Both the position numbers and the translations under genes were made by a program. Positions 22,093-31,785 of a DNA stretch of 64,000 nt are shown here, one piece after another. The stretch spans positions 298,010,150 through 298,074,149 of the forward strand of contig NC_064619.1 of assembly GCF_023898315.1 (NCBI RefSeq). The letters run 5' to 3'. Source of the stretch: Schistocerca nitens (Eukaryota > Arthropoda > Insecta > Orthoptera > Acrididae). The stretch's first letter is position 1, and each line of letters begins with the position of its first letter. The notes under the pieces were generated by a model. It made no database searches. It saw only the letters and a program-made list of their open reading frames with translations, and was not told the origin of the DNA.

Positions 22093-22760
22093 TCTCAGGG
22101 TGTTTTCATATTTTTGTCCACTCTCTGTAACTGTGAATTTGTGTTTACAAGCCGCCATTGATTTCTTTGTTCCATTGTGTGGCTTACTATAAATGCATTT
22201 AAAATGTGAACTTTTCGATACAGTCAAAAATATGTAAAGGATTTATCTTACGGTATTCCCATGTATACAATAGCTTTATTATTGATCAAAAATACTTAAG
22301 CATACACACAATGTTAATGAAAATGTTACTACCGTGTCTAAATTATCGGTGTTATTGCTGTACAAAGTATATGTTAGCTAAAATACTGTGTCAGCTACTG
22401 GGAGAGTGCAATTATTGTTTAACTTACACTTTAAGCCTACAACGTGGCTCTCAAAGTAAGTGCTACAATGCAGTTCCTTTCTCTAAATGATCTGCATTAT
22501 TGTTCTACAAAACACATATTAGCTGATGAAATGACGGCACTTGACACCTAAAACGTGACTGTGGACTCTTAAATTAAATGGCACAACGCTACTTTCATGT
22601 ATACATTGAATGTATTACTGACATAAATGTACAAACATATGTGCTGGAGCAATAATTGACACTTCATCTGAGGCCTAAATGAGGCTATGTCACAAAAACG
22701 AACTGGCGAAGAATCATTTTTAGAGTGGAAGAAGATAATCCATCAAGAAAAATATAAATA
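22093..22760. other. AT-rich spacer
   Basis: No gene, RNA or bounded repeat recognised. It contains short direct similarity between 'acaccta' motifs but nothing that can be classified. Confidence 0.35.
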
Positions 22761-22772
22761 ACCTTAATAACT

Positions 22773-22967
22773 TCGGGCCGGCCGCGGTGGTCTCGTGGTT
22801 CTAGGCGCGCAGTCCGGAACCGTGCGACTGCTACGGTCGCAGGTTCGAATCCTGCCTCGGGCATGGATGTGTGTGTTGTCCTTAGGTTAGTTAGGTTTAA
22901 GTAGTTCTAAGTTCTAGGGGACTGATGACCACAGCAGTTTAGTCCCATAGTGCTCAGAGCCATTTGA
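22773..22967 (+). repeat. tRNA-headed SINE
   Basis: The head has the pol III B box ggttcgaatcc and an A-box-like region; the tail is 'gtccttaggttagttaggtt' to 'gagccatttga'. A perfect 12-bp duplication accttaataact (22761-22772, 22968-22979) bounds it. Confidence 0.92.
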
Positions 22968-22979
22968 ACCTTAATAACT

Positions 22980-24788
22980 GACAAATATAGCTTTTTAGTA
23001 CTTTTGGTCTTGGACATACCTGTGTTAACGTGGTTATCCACCAACGTCATGTTTTCCACAACCTTAGCACAACGAACTGTACTTAAAATAGTGCGTTTCG
23101 TCGAGACCTTTACTGAGTTGTATCAGTTGAACTAAGTAATTTTGTAATATAACTTCGAAACGCATCAAATACTGTATGTAAGCACGACATTGTCAAAGAC
23201 AATAATGTCCAAGCTTACACGCAGAGGAAAGTATGATCTCTCGAAAATTCGATCTTTGCACTAAAACAAAATTATTTTACAAAATATGAAGAAATTTACA
23301 GTACAAAAGACATGTGGGTTTCATATTGTAATTTGGAAGTGTAACTACAGATCTCTAATTTTGAACGAAAATTCGATCTTTCAACCAAAATGAAATCATT
23401 TATCACAATACGTAAAAATTTTTTCTATAACGGTACAAAACACATTTGGTGTACGCTTGTAACTCAATTGTTCGATAACAGTAAAAAAAAAGCAGATAGT
23501 TTGCATATTAACACTACTGATCTATCTTGCAGGTTAAGCTGCACTTGTCAGTGAGTGTTATTCGATCTTTGTGCCACACTTTAAAGAAACCGAAAACTGT
23601 CTGTATTGTTTATCAAAATATGTAAAGGTTTAGTCTGTAATATTACAAAACACACGTGGCATGACTGCTGATCTAACGTACAGGTTAAACTACACTTATG
23701 CTGTCAGTCAGTGGAAACTACGTATCATTCCGATGAAATAAAATACTGAAGAATGGTAATACTTTTTTTATAGATAACAGATGATTGCTACGCTTTCGAC
23801 TACTTTTTAAAGTCAGCCAGACATTGCAGTGACTCCATGCTTGGGTAAGAAAACCATCTTTCAGTATGAAACGTTTGTCATTTTCTGATGGTAATGCTAA
23901 CTTACGCTGTTGCGCAGCGGAGACTACAAGACACTTCAATGAAATAATATACCAGACAGTAGATGTTGACTGCTATTAACTCTCGAACATGGTGACTACC
24001 ATTACCCTGAACTATGGGTGGGGCAATGATTGTCAATTAAAATCATGACTGCCATTACCGTGATCATGGTGACCACATTGCCTGAAAGTCGGTGTTACCT
24101 ACTCAATCTCAAATAGTATTTAACACCAGAAGCTGACAGTGAATGTGAGTTACTTGAACTTAAAAGTGTATCGTAACATAAGAAATGGACAGAGAATGTG
24201 CCACACTCTGATTTAAGGAAACCAAACGTTATTTGTATTATTTATCAGAAAATAGCTCCCCACGAAATTGTAACACCTTGGATGCGCAAGTGCAGACGTC
24301 AACGAGTCTTTGCTTACCTGAGAAAGCGCACGTGCATGTATGTCGACTAGGTGAAATATGACATTCTTGGAGACTGCGTCAATGGGCATGCGCAGATTTC
24401 ATAAAGTATAATCCTAAATTCAGAACAAGTGTCGACTCGGCTGAGAGCTTGCTGACTAGGCGGACTCCTGTACACACCTCGCCACAGCCTCCCTTCTTGC
24501 TCCATCGACTCGATTTTACAATCACTGGAGTAACTACAGATACCCTCAACCCGTGAAGTTCCATTTCCTTCTCCCCTTCTGCGAGGCATTGTGTATCCTC
24601 CTGTGTTTTGTGTTAGGGTGAAATGACGTGAATGTAGGCCGTTATTGCACATTTCTTTTGCTATGCGGTTGAGGACATAAGCAGGAGAGTAAAGCTTTAA
24701 ATGTTTCTAAAACTTTGTCCATAAGTCGTTGTTTCATAAGTGTATCTGCCAGTAGCTTTGTGAACAGGAGCGCTTGTTTGTGTTCCAG
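22980..24788. other. Intronic or upstream sequence, no feature
   Basis: AT-rich DNA before the first visible urocanase exon. I searched for an exon encoding the part of urocanase just N-terminal to DMAVQ and saw none, so the upstream exons probably lie left of the window. Diverged local duplications of 'ttcgatcttt' and 'acaaaacacat' phrases occur at 23220-23660. Confidence 0.4.
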
Positions 24789-24870
24789 ACATGGCCGTGC
24801 AGAACTGCATCGGAGACGCAATTCGCGGAGCCACCTGGGTCGCACTCCATAACGGCGGCGGCGTCGGCTG
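24789..24870 (+). CDS. UROC1: Urocanate hydratase, antepenultimate coding exon
   Basis: Urocanate hydratase converts urocanate to imidazolone propionate with a tightly bound NAD+, the second step of histidine breakdown, in the cytosol. The 82-nt exon follows 'ttgtttgtgttccag' and is followed by GTGAGG. With one G from the preceding exon it reads D-MAVQNCIGDAIRGATWVALH-NGGGVG, then a split Trp codon (TG|G). The GATWVALHNGGGVGWG block is a conserved urocanase segment near the C-terminus. Joined with 26784-26894 and 44715-44838 it gives the last 105 residues, against roughly 550-680 for whole enzymes. All upstream exons, including the part with the active-site Cys signature, are outside the window or unseen. 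Codons show no stop or frame change. Confidence 0.92.
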
Positions 24871-26783
24871 GTGAGGCAGCTCTTTCTCTCTATATGCTTT
24901 GCCACGATTCCTCTCTGCAAAAACTCGATAATGTCTGCGGTAAAATTAAAATCACTCCATGGGCTTCCTGCGCAATTTAAATAGAGCCACGAGAAGCGAA
25001 TCAGACCTAAACCAAATGTTTAAATACAGATTATTTTTTATTCTCATTTACACATTATGTTATACATCAGTACCGTTCTTGAAACACTGACACTTTTTAC
25101 TTCCGATAAAAGACGACCAGAAGAGCCATATAGAAACTCTACGAAAGTAGCTACCCAAGATTATCCTTACAAGCACCTAGCTGTAATATTCAAACAATAC
25201 ACCATTCACATAGTCTGAGCACTGCCGTCTTTTTTATGTGTTTAACGGTGCTGTTTTACACGTTGTCGATTTCAAAGTTAAGTAGCTTCAGACGCCTTGA
25301 TGTGACTCATAAATCAACTGTCGCTTTGTTTTGGTGTTTAAGCCTTTCCAAGACGATGCACAAAGTGTTGGTGTTTTAAAAGCACACACATACTGAACAA
25401 ACCACTGTACAAGATGATAGGCCATCCACTAGAACAAATGTAATACAACTGTTTCATTTTGCGTCTTGTCAAATAGATGCAGATTGGCATGTTTTTGCTA
25501 TCCATGCAATATATACGATGTGTGTGAGAAAAGTAATGAGACTTACAACCTTGCGCGCGATATGGCAACGCTGTGTTGATTTACTAGTGCTGGGAGATGT
25601 GTTCATCGCTCCCACATGCTTAATCCGAGTTTCAGCTCCGTACATCCATCAAGTGTTTTTTTGAAAGCGGCATCAGTGTAGTTCTGCTTTTGTTCTACGT
25701 TATCAAAATGGAATAGTGGAATTTAGAGCAACGATATGCCATCAAGTTTTGTGTTAAACTTGGATAATTCGTGAGAGTGGCCTTTGAAAAGTTGAAACAG
25801 ACCTATGCGGAACATTCCTTATCAAGAGCACAAGGTCTGCGTTGGCACAAATCATTTTTGGAAGACCGAGGACACGTTGAAGACTGAACCTCGCTCAGGG
25901 AGACCCTCAACTTCAAAAACCGACGAAATCGTCAACCTCTGCGTGCTCTTGCGAAATTGTTCCTAAAGGACAAATTCTAAACTCAGTGTTTTTCAAAGAT
26001 GTCCTCGAAAGGCTCAGGAAAAGAGTGAATCGAGTGAGACCGGACATTGCAGACAATTGGAAGATGTTTCACGACGACGCCCCATGTAACACAGCCACTT
26101 CCAACACGGAATTTTTGGACCAAAAAGGCATTCCTGTTCTTCCACAGCCCCCTATGTACCTCATCTGAGTCGTCGTGACTTTTTTTTCCCGAAATTGAAA
26201 AACATCTTAGAAGGACGTGATTTTGAGACTCCGGACAAAATTCAAAAGATTGGGACCGACATGTTAAAGGCCCTATCAGTTGAAACGTTTTAGTGCTGCT
26301 ACCAAGACAGGGAACAACGACTGCGCCAGAGTATATCTGCCGAAGAGAAGTATTTTGAAGGGTACCACATTGTTGTTTGAAAAAAAAAAAAAAGCTTCGG
26401 TAAGTAAAATTTCAGTCTCATTACTTCCTCACACACCTCGTAAAGTTGTGCTAAATACTCAAATATTCTTATGAAAAGCAGCAGCAGATAGTGTGCTGCT
26501 GACGACATAATTAAAAGAGTTGGTCATCTGAAGATGGGCGTGAAAGCCCAAAACCAGCAATGGCATTAAAATATAGCTTTTTAAATGAACTTGTGGCTTG
26601 TTGCATTCTTCATCAACAATCATTAGCAGTCACGGAGATCAACAATACCCAGCATGGATAAAATCAACTTATTTACATTTCTGTTATCTCGTGGAAGACC
26701 CACGTGACGGCAGTGGTATAGTAACGGATAAGTTCAGCTGCTACTGTACTTGAGTGGCGTTGACGTGATTTCTTTTGCGGCAG
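24871..26783 (+). other. Urocanase intron (1.9 kb)
   Basis: GT at 24871 and CAG at 26781-26783; it interrupts a Trp codon after its second base. It contains a mariner remnant (25516-26440). The rest (24871-25513, 26443-26780) shows no gene. The phrase at 26525-26560 is a decayed hammerhead-like hairpin. Confidence 0.85.
25516..26440 (+). mobile_element. Mariner element, internally deleted
   Basis: Inverted ends (cgatgtgtgtgagaaaagta and the complement of 'cttcctcacacacctcg') and TA duplications (25514-25515, 26441-26442) bound 925 bp. Plus-strand transposase pieces: 'NLEQRYAIKFCVKLG', 'SLSRAQGLRWHKSFLEDRG', then after a missing middle 'WKMFHDDAPCNTATS' and 'PVLPQPPMYL'. There are many stops. 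Size is ~70% of a typical 1.3-kb mariner. It lies in a urocanase intron in the gene's orientation. Confidence 0.85.
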
Positions 26784-26894
26784 GGGCGAGGTGATAAACG
26801 GCGGCTTCGGTCTTCTGCTGGACGGATCGGAGGACGCGGCGAAACGGGCGCACACCATGCTGGCTTGGGATGTCAGCAACGGAGTCGCTCGCAG
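26784..26894 (+). CDS. UROC1: Urocanate hydratase, penultimate coding exon
   Basis: The 111-nt exon between 'ttcttttgcggcag' and GTGGGT completes the split Trp codon, then reads GEVINGGFGLLLDGSEDAAK-RAHTMLAWDVSNGVAR, and ends in a split Arg codon (AG|G). The GEVINGGFG and WDVSNGVARR blocks are highly conserved in urocanases and place this just before the C-terminus. Splice phases agree on both sides (phase 2 each). The 5' splice site runs straight into a GT microsatellite (from ~26903), so many cryptic GT dinucleotides follow the true donor. Confidence 0.94.
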
Positions 26895-26896
26895 GT

Positions 26897-26898
26897 GG

Positions 26899-26940
<42 letters not shown>
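26897..26940 (+). repeat. (GT)n microsatellite at a 5' splice site
   Basis: About 18 GT units, starting within ten bases of the donor of the penultimate urocanase exon and followed by a G-rich stretch (ggaggggggtgggg). Confidence 0.9.
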
Positions 26941-26941
<1 letters not shown>

Positions 26942-27021
26942 AGGGGGGTGGGGCTGTCCGCTCTCGAGGGGTCAGAGCCGTGCTCCCAGCTGGTCAAAAC
27001 AGACTTCCCATCCTGCATCCT

Positions 27022-27302
27022 GACATGTTAAAGACCACATTAGCTGAAGCGGTTCAGCGTTGCTACCAAGACTGGGCCGGCCGAAGAGGCCGTGCGGTTA
27101 AAGGCGCTACAGTCTGGAACCGCAAGACCGCTACGGTCGCAGGTTCGAATCCTGCCTCGGGCATGGATGTTTGTGATGTCCTTAGGTTAGTTAGGTTTAA
27201 CTAGTTCTAAGTTATAGGGGACTAATGACCTCAGCAGTTGAGTCCCATAGTGCTCAGAGCCATTTGAACCATTTGAACCAACCAAGACTGGGAACGACGA
27301 CT
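27022..27302 (+). pseudogene. Small mariner transposase remnant interrupted by a SINE
   Basis: 'MLKTTLAEAVQRCYQDWE' is read across the SINE insertion at 27077-27280. This resembles the C-terminal 'FQRCYQDW' phrase of mariner transposases, and a similar phrase lies at 26255-26315. Only ~30 residues remain. Confidence 0.5.
27077..27280 (+). repeat. tRNA-headed SINE
   Basis: Complete copy with B box ggttcgaatcc at the head and a 3' end with duplicated 'catttgaacc'. A perfect 12-bp duplication accaagactggg lies at 27065-27076 and 27281-27292. Confidence 0.93.
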
Positions 27303-27419
27303 CCCATCCTGCAGCCTGACAATATCGCTGTTATTTATGAAATAATTCAACGACAAGGGAAAATGGGGAAGAGTGCGCACTTAAGCAATAATTATTGTTT
27401 TTGATATATCATAAGAAGA

Positions 27420-27609
27420 AAATGGTTCTGTGCACTATGGGACTTAACTTCTGAGGTCATCAGTCCCCTAGAACTTAGAACTACTTAAACCTAACTAACC
27501 TAAGGACATCACACACATCCATGCCTGAGGCAGGATTCGAACCTGCGACCGTAGCGGTCGCGCGGTTCCAGACTGTAGCGCCTAGAACCGCTCGGCCATA
27601 CCGGCCGGC
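27420..27609 (-). repeat. tRNA-headed SINE
   Basis: Reverse-oriented copy with the head at 27609. Flanks 'atcataagaag' and 'atcataaagaag' form a duplication with one indel. Confidence 0.9.
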
Positions 27610-27943
27610 TCATCATAAAGAAGCCTAAAACTAAGTATAAGACTGCTGTAATTCTTCTGATTTTACTGTACTAAATCAATATAAATAAAACAGTACAACG
27701 GTTTTTGACTGCAAATATCACAATATAAATAAAACAGTACAACGATTTTTGACTGCAAATATCACAAAGAACTGACTATCCAACGGGGTAGTTATTTGCG
27801 ATGATTGGGGAAGTGAGCGCTTGAGAAGCGAAGCTTAAGCTTCTATTACATAGACAAGTGTCAAAATTATCGTAACTGTCAAAGAAGTACAGTAGGAAAG
27901 ATAAACAAACAGAAAAAATCTAAACTTAATACGACTGTTGAAA
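27610..27943. other. Spacer with a short local duplication
   Basis: The ~45-base phrase 'tataaataaaacagtacaac' plus 'g.ttttttgactgcaaatatcac' occurs twice in a row (about 27680-27765). No gene seen. Confidence 0.5.
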
Positions 27944-28199
27944 TACACTGCCGGAAAAATGTCTGTACACCCTTTTAGAGGTTTCCAATTCACTCACGAT
28001 TTGATGTTACAACAATACATCATGGAACACATGCATGCTGCAATACTCATATTAGTATGTGGTGTAGCCTCCACAGGTGGCGGTGCAGGCGCTGACTCTG
28101 CCATCCAGTCGATCGTACAAATGGCGAGTACTGTTATGGGATATGATATGCCACGCCACTCGACCTGTTCACGTAGTTCTGTAAGAGTTGGTTGATGAC

Positions 28200-29190
28200 T
28201 CGCACGAGTCACTTCCGTCATCATATCCACACGTGTTCGACTGGATACAAGTCTGCAGAGCGTGCTGACCAGGGAAGTTGCTGCACGTCTTGAAGAATAC
28301 GTTGAGTTTCATGAGTAGTGTGTGGGCGAGCGTTGTCGTGTTGGAACAACAAATCACGTTTCTGCTGCAAGAACGGCAAAAGAACAGGTCTAACAACACT
28401 CTGCGCTGGTTAGCGTACACTGCAGAAGCACCAAAAAATGGTTCAAATGGCTCTGAGCACTATGGGACTCTATATCTGAGGTCATCAGTCCCCTAGAACT
28501 TAGAACTACTTAAACCTAACTAACCTAAGGACATCACACACACCCATGCCCGAGGCAGGATTCGAACCTGCGACCGTAGCGATCGCGCGGTTCCAGACTG
28601 AAGCACCTATAACCGCTCGGTCACACCGGCCGGCGAAGCACCAAAGGTCAACGAGAGTTGTAATCATCGAACCTCAAAAAGGCCTGATGTGGGGCCAGTG
28701 TGTCTTGCACGAATGCACTTTACGAGACAGCGCTCAACAGATCTCCGTCGTACGCGCAAGCGACCATCACTTAAACAGGCAGAATCTGCTTTCATGGTTG
28801 TATACCACTGTGCGCCATTCCATCTTCCAAGAGATCCTTTGACGGCATTAGTTGAGCCGTGCACTTCCATGCTGAGGCGTCAATGGAACACGGCTGTGTG
28901 CGTGCCCATAGTTCCAGTGCTAATAACCGATCCGCTCTAGCTCGTGTTAGCACACCTGGGTTCACAAGCCCTCCGACCCGTGCTGTGGCAGCTGTGCGAT
29001 CTGTCACTGCTGCCCTTATAATACGACTATTGCGGCGGGCGTCTGTGCTGCATGGATGTCCAGTACCTCGTCTACGGGTGTGAGACTGTTCACGTGACCA
29101 CTGATACCAGCATCGTTGAACAACTGACACAGCTCGTCCAACTGCTGTGGCAATTCTCCGAAAGGACTGATCCGTCACTCGGAAGGCCAC
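28200..29190 (-). pseudogene. Tc1-like transposase remnant
   Basis: The N-terminal helix-turn-helix remnant is 'MAFRVTDQSFRRIATAVGRA' and 'VQRCWYQWSREQSHTRRRGT'. It is followed by 'IIRAAVTDRTAATARV', then in another frame 'SDGRLRVRRRSVERC' and 'CIRARHTGPTSG'. The catalytic acidic residues cannot be followed reliably. The SINE at 28436-28634 splits the C-terminal half. Confidence 0.7.
28436..28634 (-). repeat. tRNA-headed SINE inside a Tc1-like remnant
   Basis: Complete reverse copy. A perfect 11-bp duplication gaagcaccaaa lies at 28425-28435 and 28635-28645. Confidence 0.93.
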
Positions 29191-29523
29191 AATTTAACCC
29201 CTTTCAAACTCGGTCAGTTGTCTGTACGAAGCACGCGTGCGTCTTTGTGGCATAGTTGCCTGCTTGCTTCACACGTCTACACGACAATGAGCCTTCGCGA
29301 TGTATTCTCTATTAAAGAATAGACACACATGGCGCCCTGGCAGCTGTGCCACTACGCAATCTGTTGGCGGACAATGTTGAAACATTTATCAGTACCACTG
29401 CTATCCACAATGTGGCATATGCCGTCATCGAAACAAAATCAACATCGTTTTCCCAGGTGTACTAATTTTTTCCGGCAGGATACAAGGGTTGGAACTTTAG
29501 TAGCGGCAACTGTTTATTTACAG

Positions 29524-30512
29524 AATGAGATTTTCACTCTGCAGCGGAGTGTGCGCTGATATGAAACTTCCTGGCAGATTAAAACTGTGTGCCCGACCGA
29601 GACTCGAACTCGGGACCTTTGCCTTCCGCGGGCAAGTGCTCTACCAACTGAGCTACCGAAGCACGACTCACGCCCGGTCCTCACAGTTTTACTTCTGCCA
29701 GTATCTCGTCTCCTACCTTCCAAACTTTAAAGAAGCTGTCTTGCGAACCTTGCAGAACTATCACTCCTGAAAGAAAGGTTCGCAGGAGAGCTTCTGTAAA
29801 GTTTGGAAGGTAGGAGACGAGATACTGGCAGAAGTAAAGCTGTGAGGACCACGCCGGCACGGTAGCTCGGCGTGTTCGGTCAGAGGGTTAGTTGCCCTCT
29901 GTAATAAAAAAAAAAACTGAGTTAATAGATCAACAACGAACTTAAACGGATGTTTAGCCGGCACGGTAGCTCAGCGTGCTCGGTCAGAGGGTTAGCTGCC
30001 CCCTGTAATAAAAAAAACTGAGTGAATGGATCAATAACGAACTTCAACGGGCGTCAGGTGACGTCCACCACGAACAACTCAAACGAACAATAACGAAAAA
30101 AAAAAATGAGATTACAAAAAAAAAAAAAAAGTTGGTAGAGCACTTGCCCGCGAAAGGCAAAGGTCCCGAGTTCGAGTCTCGGTCGGGCACACAGTTTTAA
30201 TCTGCCAGGAAGTTTCATATCAGCGCACACTCCGCTGCAGAGTGAAAATCTCATTCTGGAAACATCCCCCAGGCTGTGGCTAAGCCATGTCTCCGCAATA
30301 TCCTTTCTTTCAGGAGTGCTAGTTCTGCAAGATTCGCGGGAGAGCTTCTGTAAAGTTTGGAAGGCAGGAGACGAGATACTGGCAGAAGTAAAGCTGTGAG
30401 GACCGGGCGTGAGTCGTGCTTCGGTAGCTCAGTTGGTAGAGCACTTGCCCGCGAAAGGCAAAGTCCCGAGTTCGAGTCTCGGTCAGGCACACAGTTTTAA
30501 TCTGCCAGGAAA
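29524..30512. mobile_element. Compound double-headed tRNA-derived SINE
   Basis: The whole 989-bp block lies between 13-bp direct repeats tgtttatttacag (29511-29523, 30513-30525). It contains a minus-strand unit with a complete tRNA-like head (29661-29590, A box 'tagctcagttggtagagc', B box 'agttcgagtct'). Its 5' flank then folds back (29690-29850) onto a plus-strand unit. That unit's head is interrupted by other SINEs (29853-30130) and resumes at 30131. A third, complete plus-strand unit has its head at 30418-30491. Each unit tail is 'cacagttttaatctgccagg'. The tRNA-like loop is CGCGAAA or CGCGGAA, without the U33 of real tRNAs. Confidence 0.82.
29853..30130 (+). repeat. Two tandem copies of a short tRNA-derived SINE
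   Basis: Copy 1 is 29853-29956 and copy 2 is 29957-30130. Both start 'gccggcacggtagctc' and share 'gtaataaaaaaa' and 'gatcaacaacgaactt'-like text. Copy 2 ends in long A runs. They sit inside the plus-strand head of the compound SINE. Confidence 0.75.
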
Positions 30513-30529
30513 TGTTTATTTACAGCTCG

Positions 30530-30905
30530 TACAAAATAGATACGTGTTTCAAAGTTTTACTGACCTTCACAGTAGTCACTAGCATTGAGTATAGCTCGTT
30601 TCCAGCGATGTGGAAGTCGTAGGATACTCTTAGCAGTACCAGTTATGTTGACAGTTCGAGCGGCGCGGTCTATTGCCCGACGAAAACGTAGCAGTTCTGA
30701 AGCGAATGCCGTGAAGTGTTTCCTTCAGTTTAGAAATCGAGTTGAACTCGTGAGGGCTTAAGTCAGGGGACTGAAGTTGGTGGTATAGCACTTAGCAGCC
30801 CCATCAGTCAAACAAATTAGTAACAGCTTGCACTGTACGTGCTTGAGCATTGTCCTGTAAAATTGTCAGGTCCTGCAGAAAGTGTCATCACTTTTGTCCG
30901 TATGC
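30530..30905 (-). pseudogene. IS630/mariner-type transposase fragment
   Basis: On the minus strand 'QSPDLSPHEFNSISKLKETL' carries the third acidic position of the IS630/mariner superfamily, followed by 'HGIRFRTATF'. Only the C-terminal ~110 residues remain, with stops. The upstream half is cut by the foldback at 30935. Confidence 0.65.
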
Positions 30906-30934
30906 AGTTCATTTTTGGAGCACAACCTACAACC

Positions 30935-31280
30935 AGCTACCTGCTGGCTCCTGCCTCGGATTCTTCGGTCGACGTTTGTTTGATAATTTTTCTGACATTT
31001 CGCCAGCACGAGTGGCTGGTATTGTGATAGCTTCTCTCTATTGCTGGTGGTGAACTGGAGTCGATCTTGCGGCCTCAGATTATATGTACCTGGCGTCGAG
31101 CCCTTGCATGTTGGTGCGCCAGGTACATATAATCCACGGCTGCGAGCTCGACTCCAGTCCACCACCAGCAATGGAGAGTGAAGCTCTGATACTGCCAGCC
31201 ACTCGTGCTGGCGAAACGTCAGAAAAATTATCAAACAAACATCGGCCGAGGAACCGGAGACAGAAGCCAACAGGCAGTTC
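30935..31280. repeat. Foldback element, ~160-bp arms
   Basis: Long inverted repeat centred near 31106; innermost pair 'attatatgtacctggcg' and 'cgccaggtacatataat'. Its right arm has 'ctgata', a 6-bp hairpin 'gccagc...gctggc', then 'gaaacgtc'. This resembles a mutated hammerhead core. No coding frame. Confidence 0.8.
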
Positions 31281-31785
31281 ATCAACCAACAATATAACAG
31301 CTGTCTGCCACATACTGGTGTACAGTAGTTCCGGATACATGCGTTCCATGAAACAACTTATTCTGGCTGGAGAAGCAATAACACATATTAGTTATACTTC
31401 ATTGGGGACATGTTGAAAATGTGTGCCCCGACCGGGACTCGAACCCGGGATCTCCTGCTTACATGGCAGACGCTCTAGCCATCTGAACCACCGCGGGCAC
31501 AGAGGACAGTGCGTCTGCAGATACTACCGTCATATATAGTTAAAATATGGCTTCCCGGCCATTGACCTTCTTGTGCGAACGCACACGCTATGCCCGAACT
31601 CGTACGGGACGTGGTAGATTAATCTGCCACGAGTAATGAGTATGATGGGCAAACATCTATTAGGCGCGCTACGAATGTAGTGGTGTGGACATGTTGGCAA
31701 TGTGGATCTCACGAGGAGCGTGCAACGGATAAGTCCCTGCAGATGCACTGTCCTCTGTGCCCGCGGTGGCCCACATGGATTTATA

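Larger units (their letters stand above)
27946..29480 (-). mobile_element. Tc1-like transposon remnant with nested SINE
   Basis: Ends with 'cactgccggaaaaatgtctg' on the left and the complement-like 'ttttttccggcagga' on the right; TA dinucleotides lie outside (27944-27945, 29481-29482). A SINE (28436-28634) was inserted later. Most of the transposase can be followed on the minus strand but is heavily decayed. Confidence 0.8.

Noticed and set aside
26525-26560. Functional hammerhead motif
   Set aside because: The layout CTGAAGA, hairpin GGGC...GCCC and AAAA is present, but the essential G12 is A and no helix III with U16.1 can be formed.
30418-30491. Functional tRNA gene (also heads at 29590-29661, 33320-33375, 38014-38088, 42825-42880)
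   Set aside because: The anticodon loops lack U33 (CGCGAAA, CATGTAA), acceptor stems do not pair well, and all are part of SINE units with tails and duplications.
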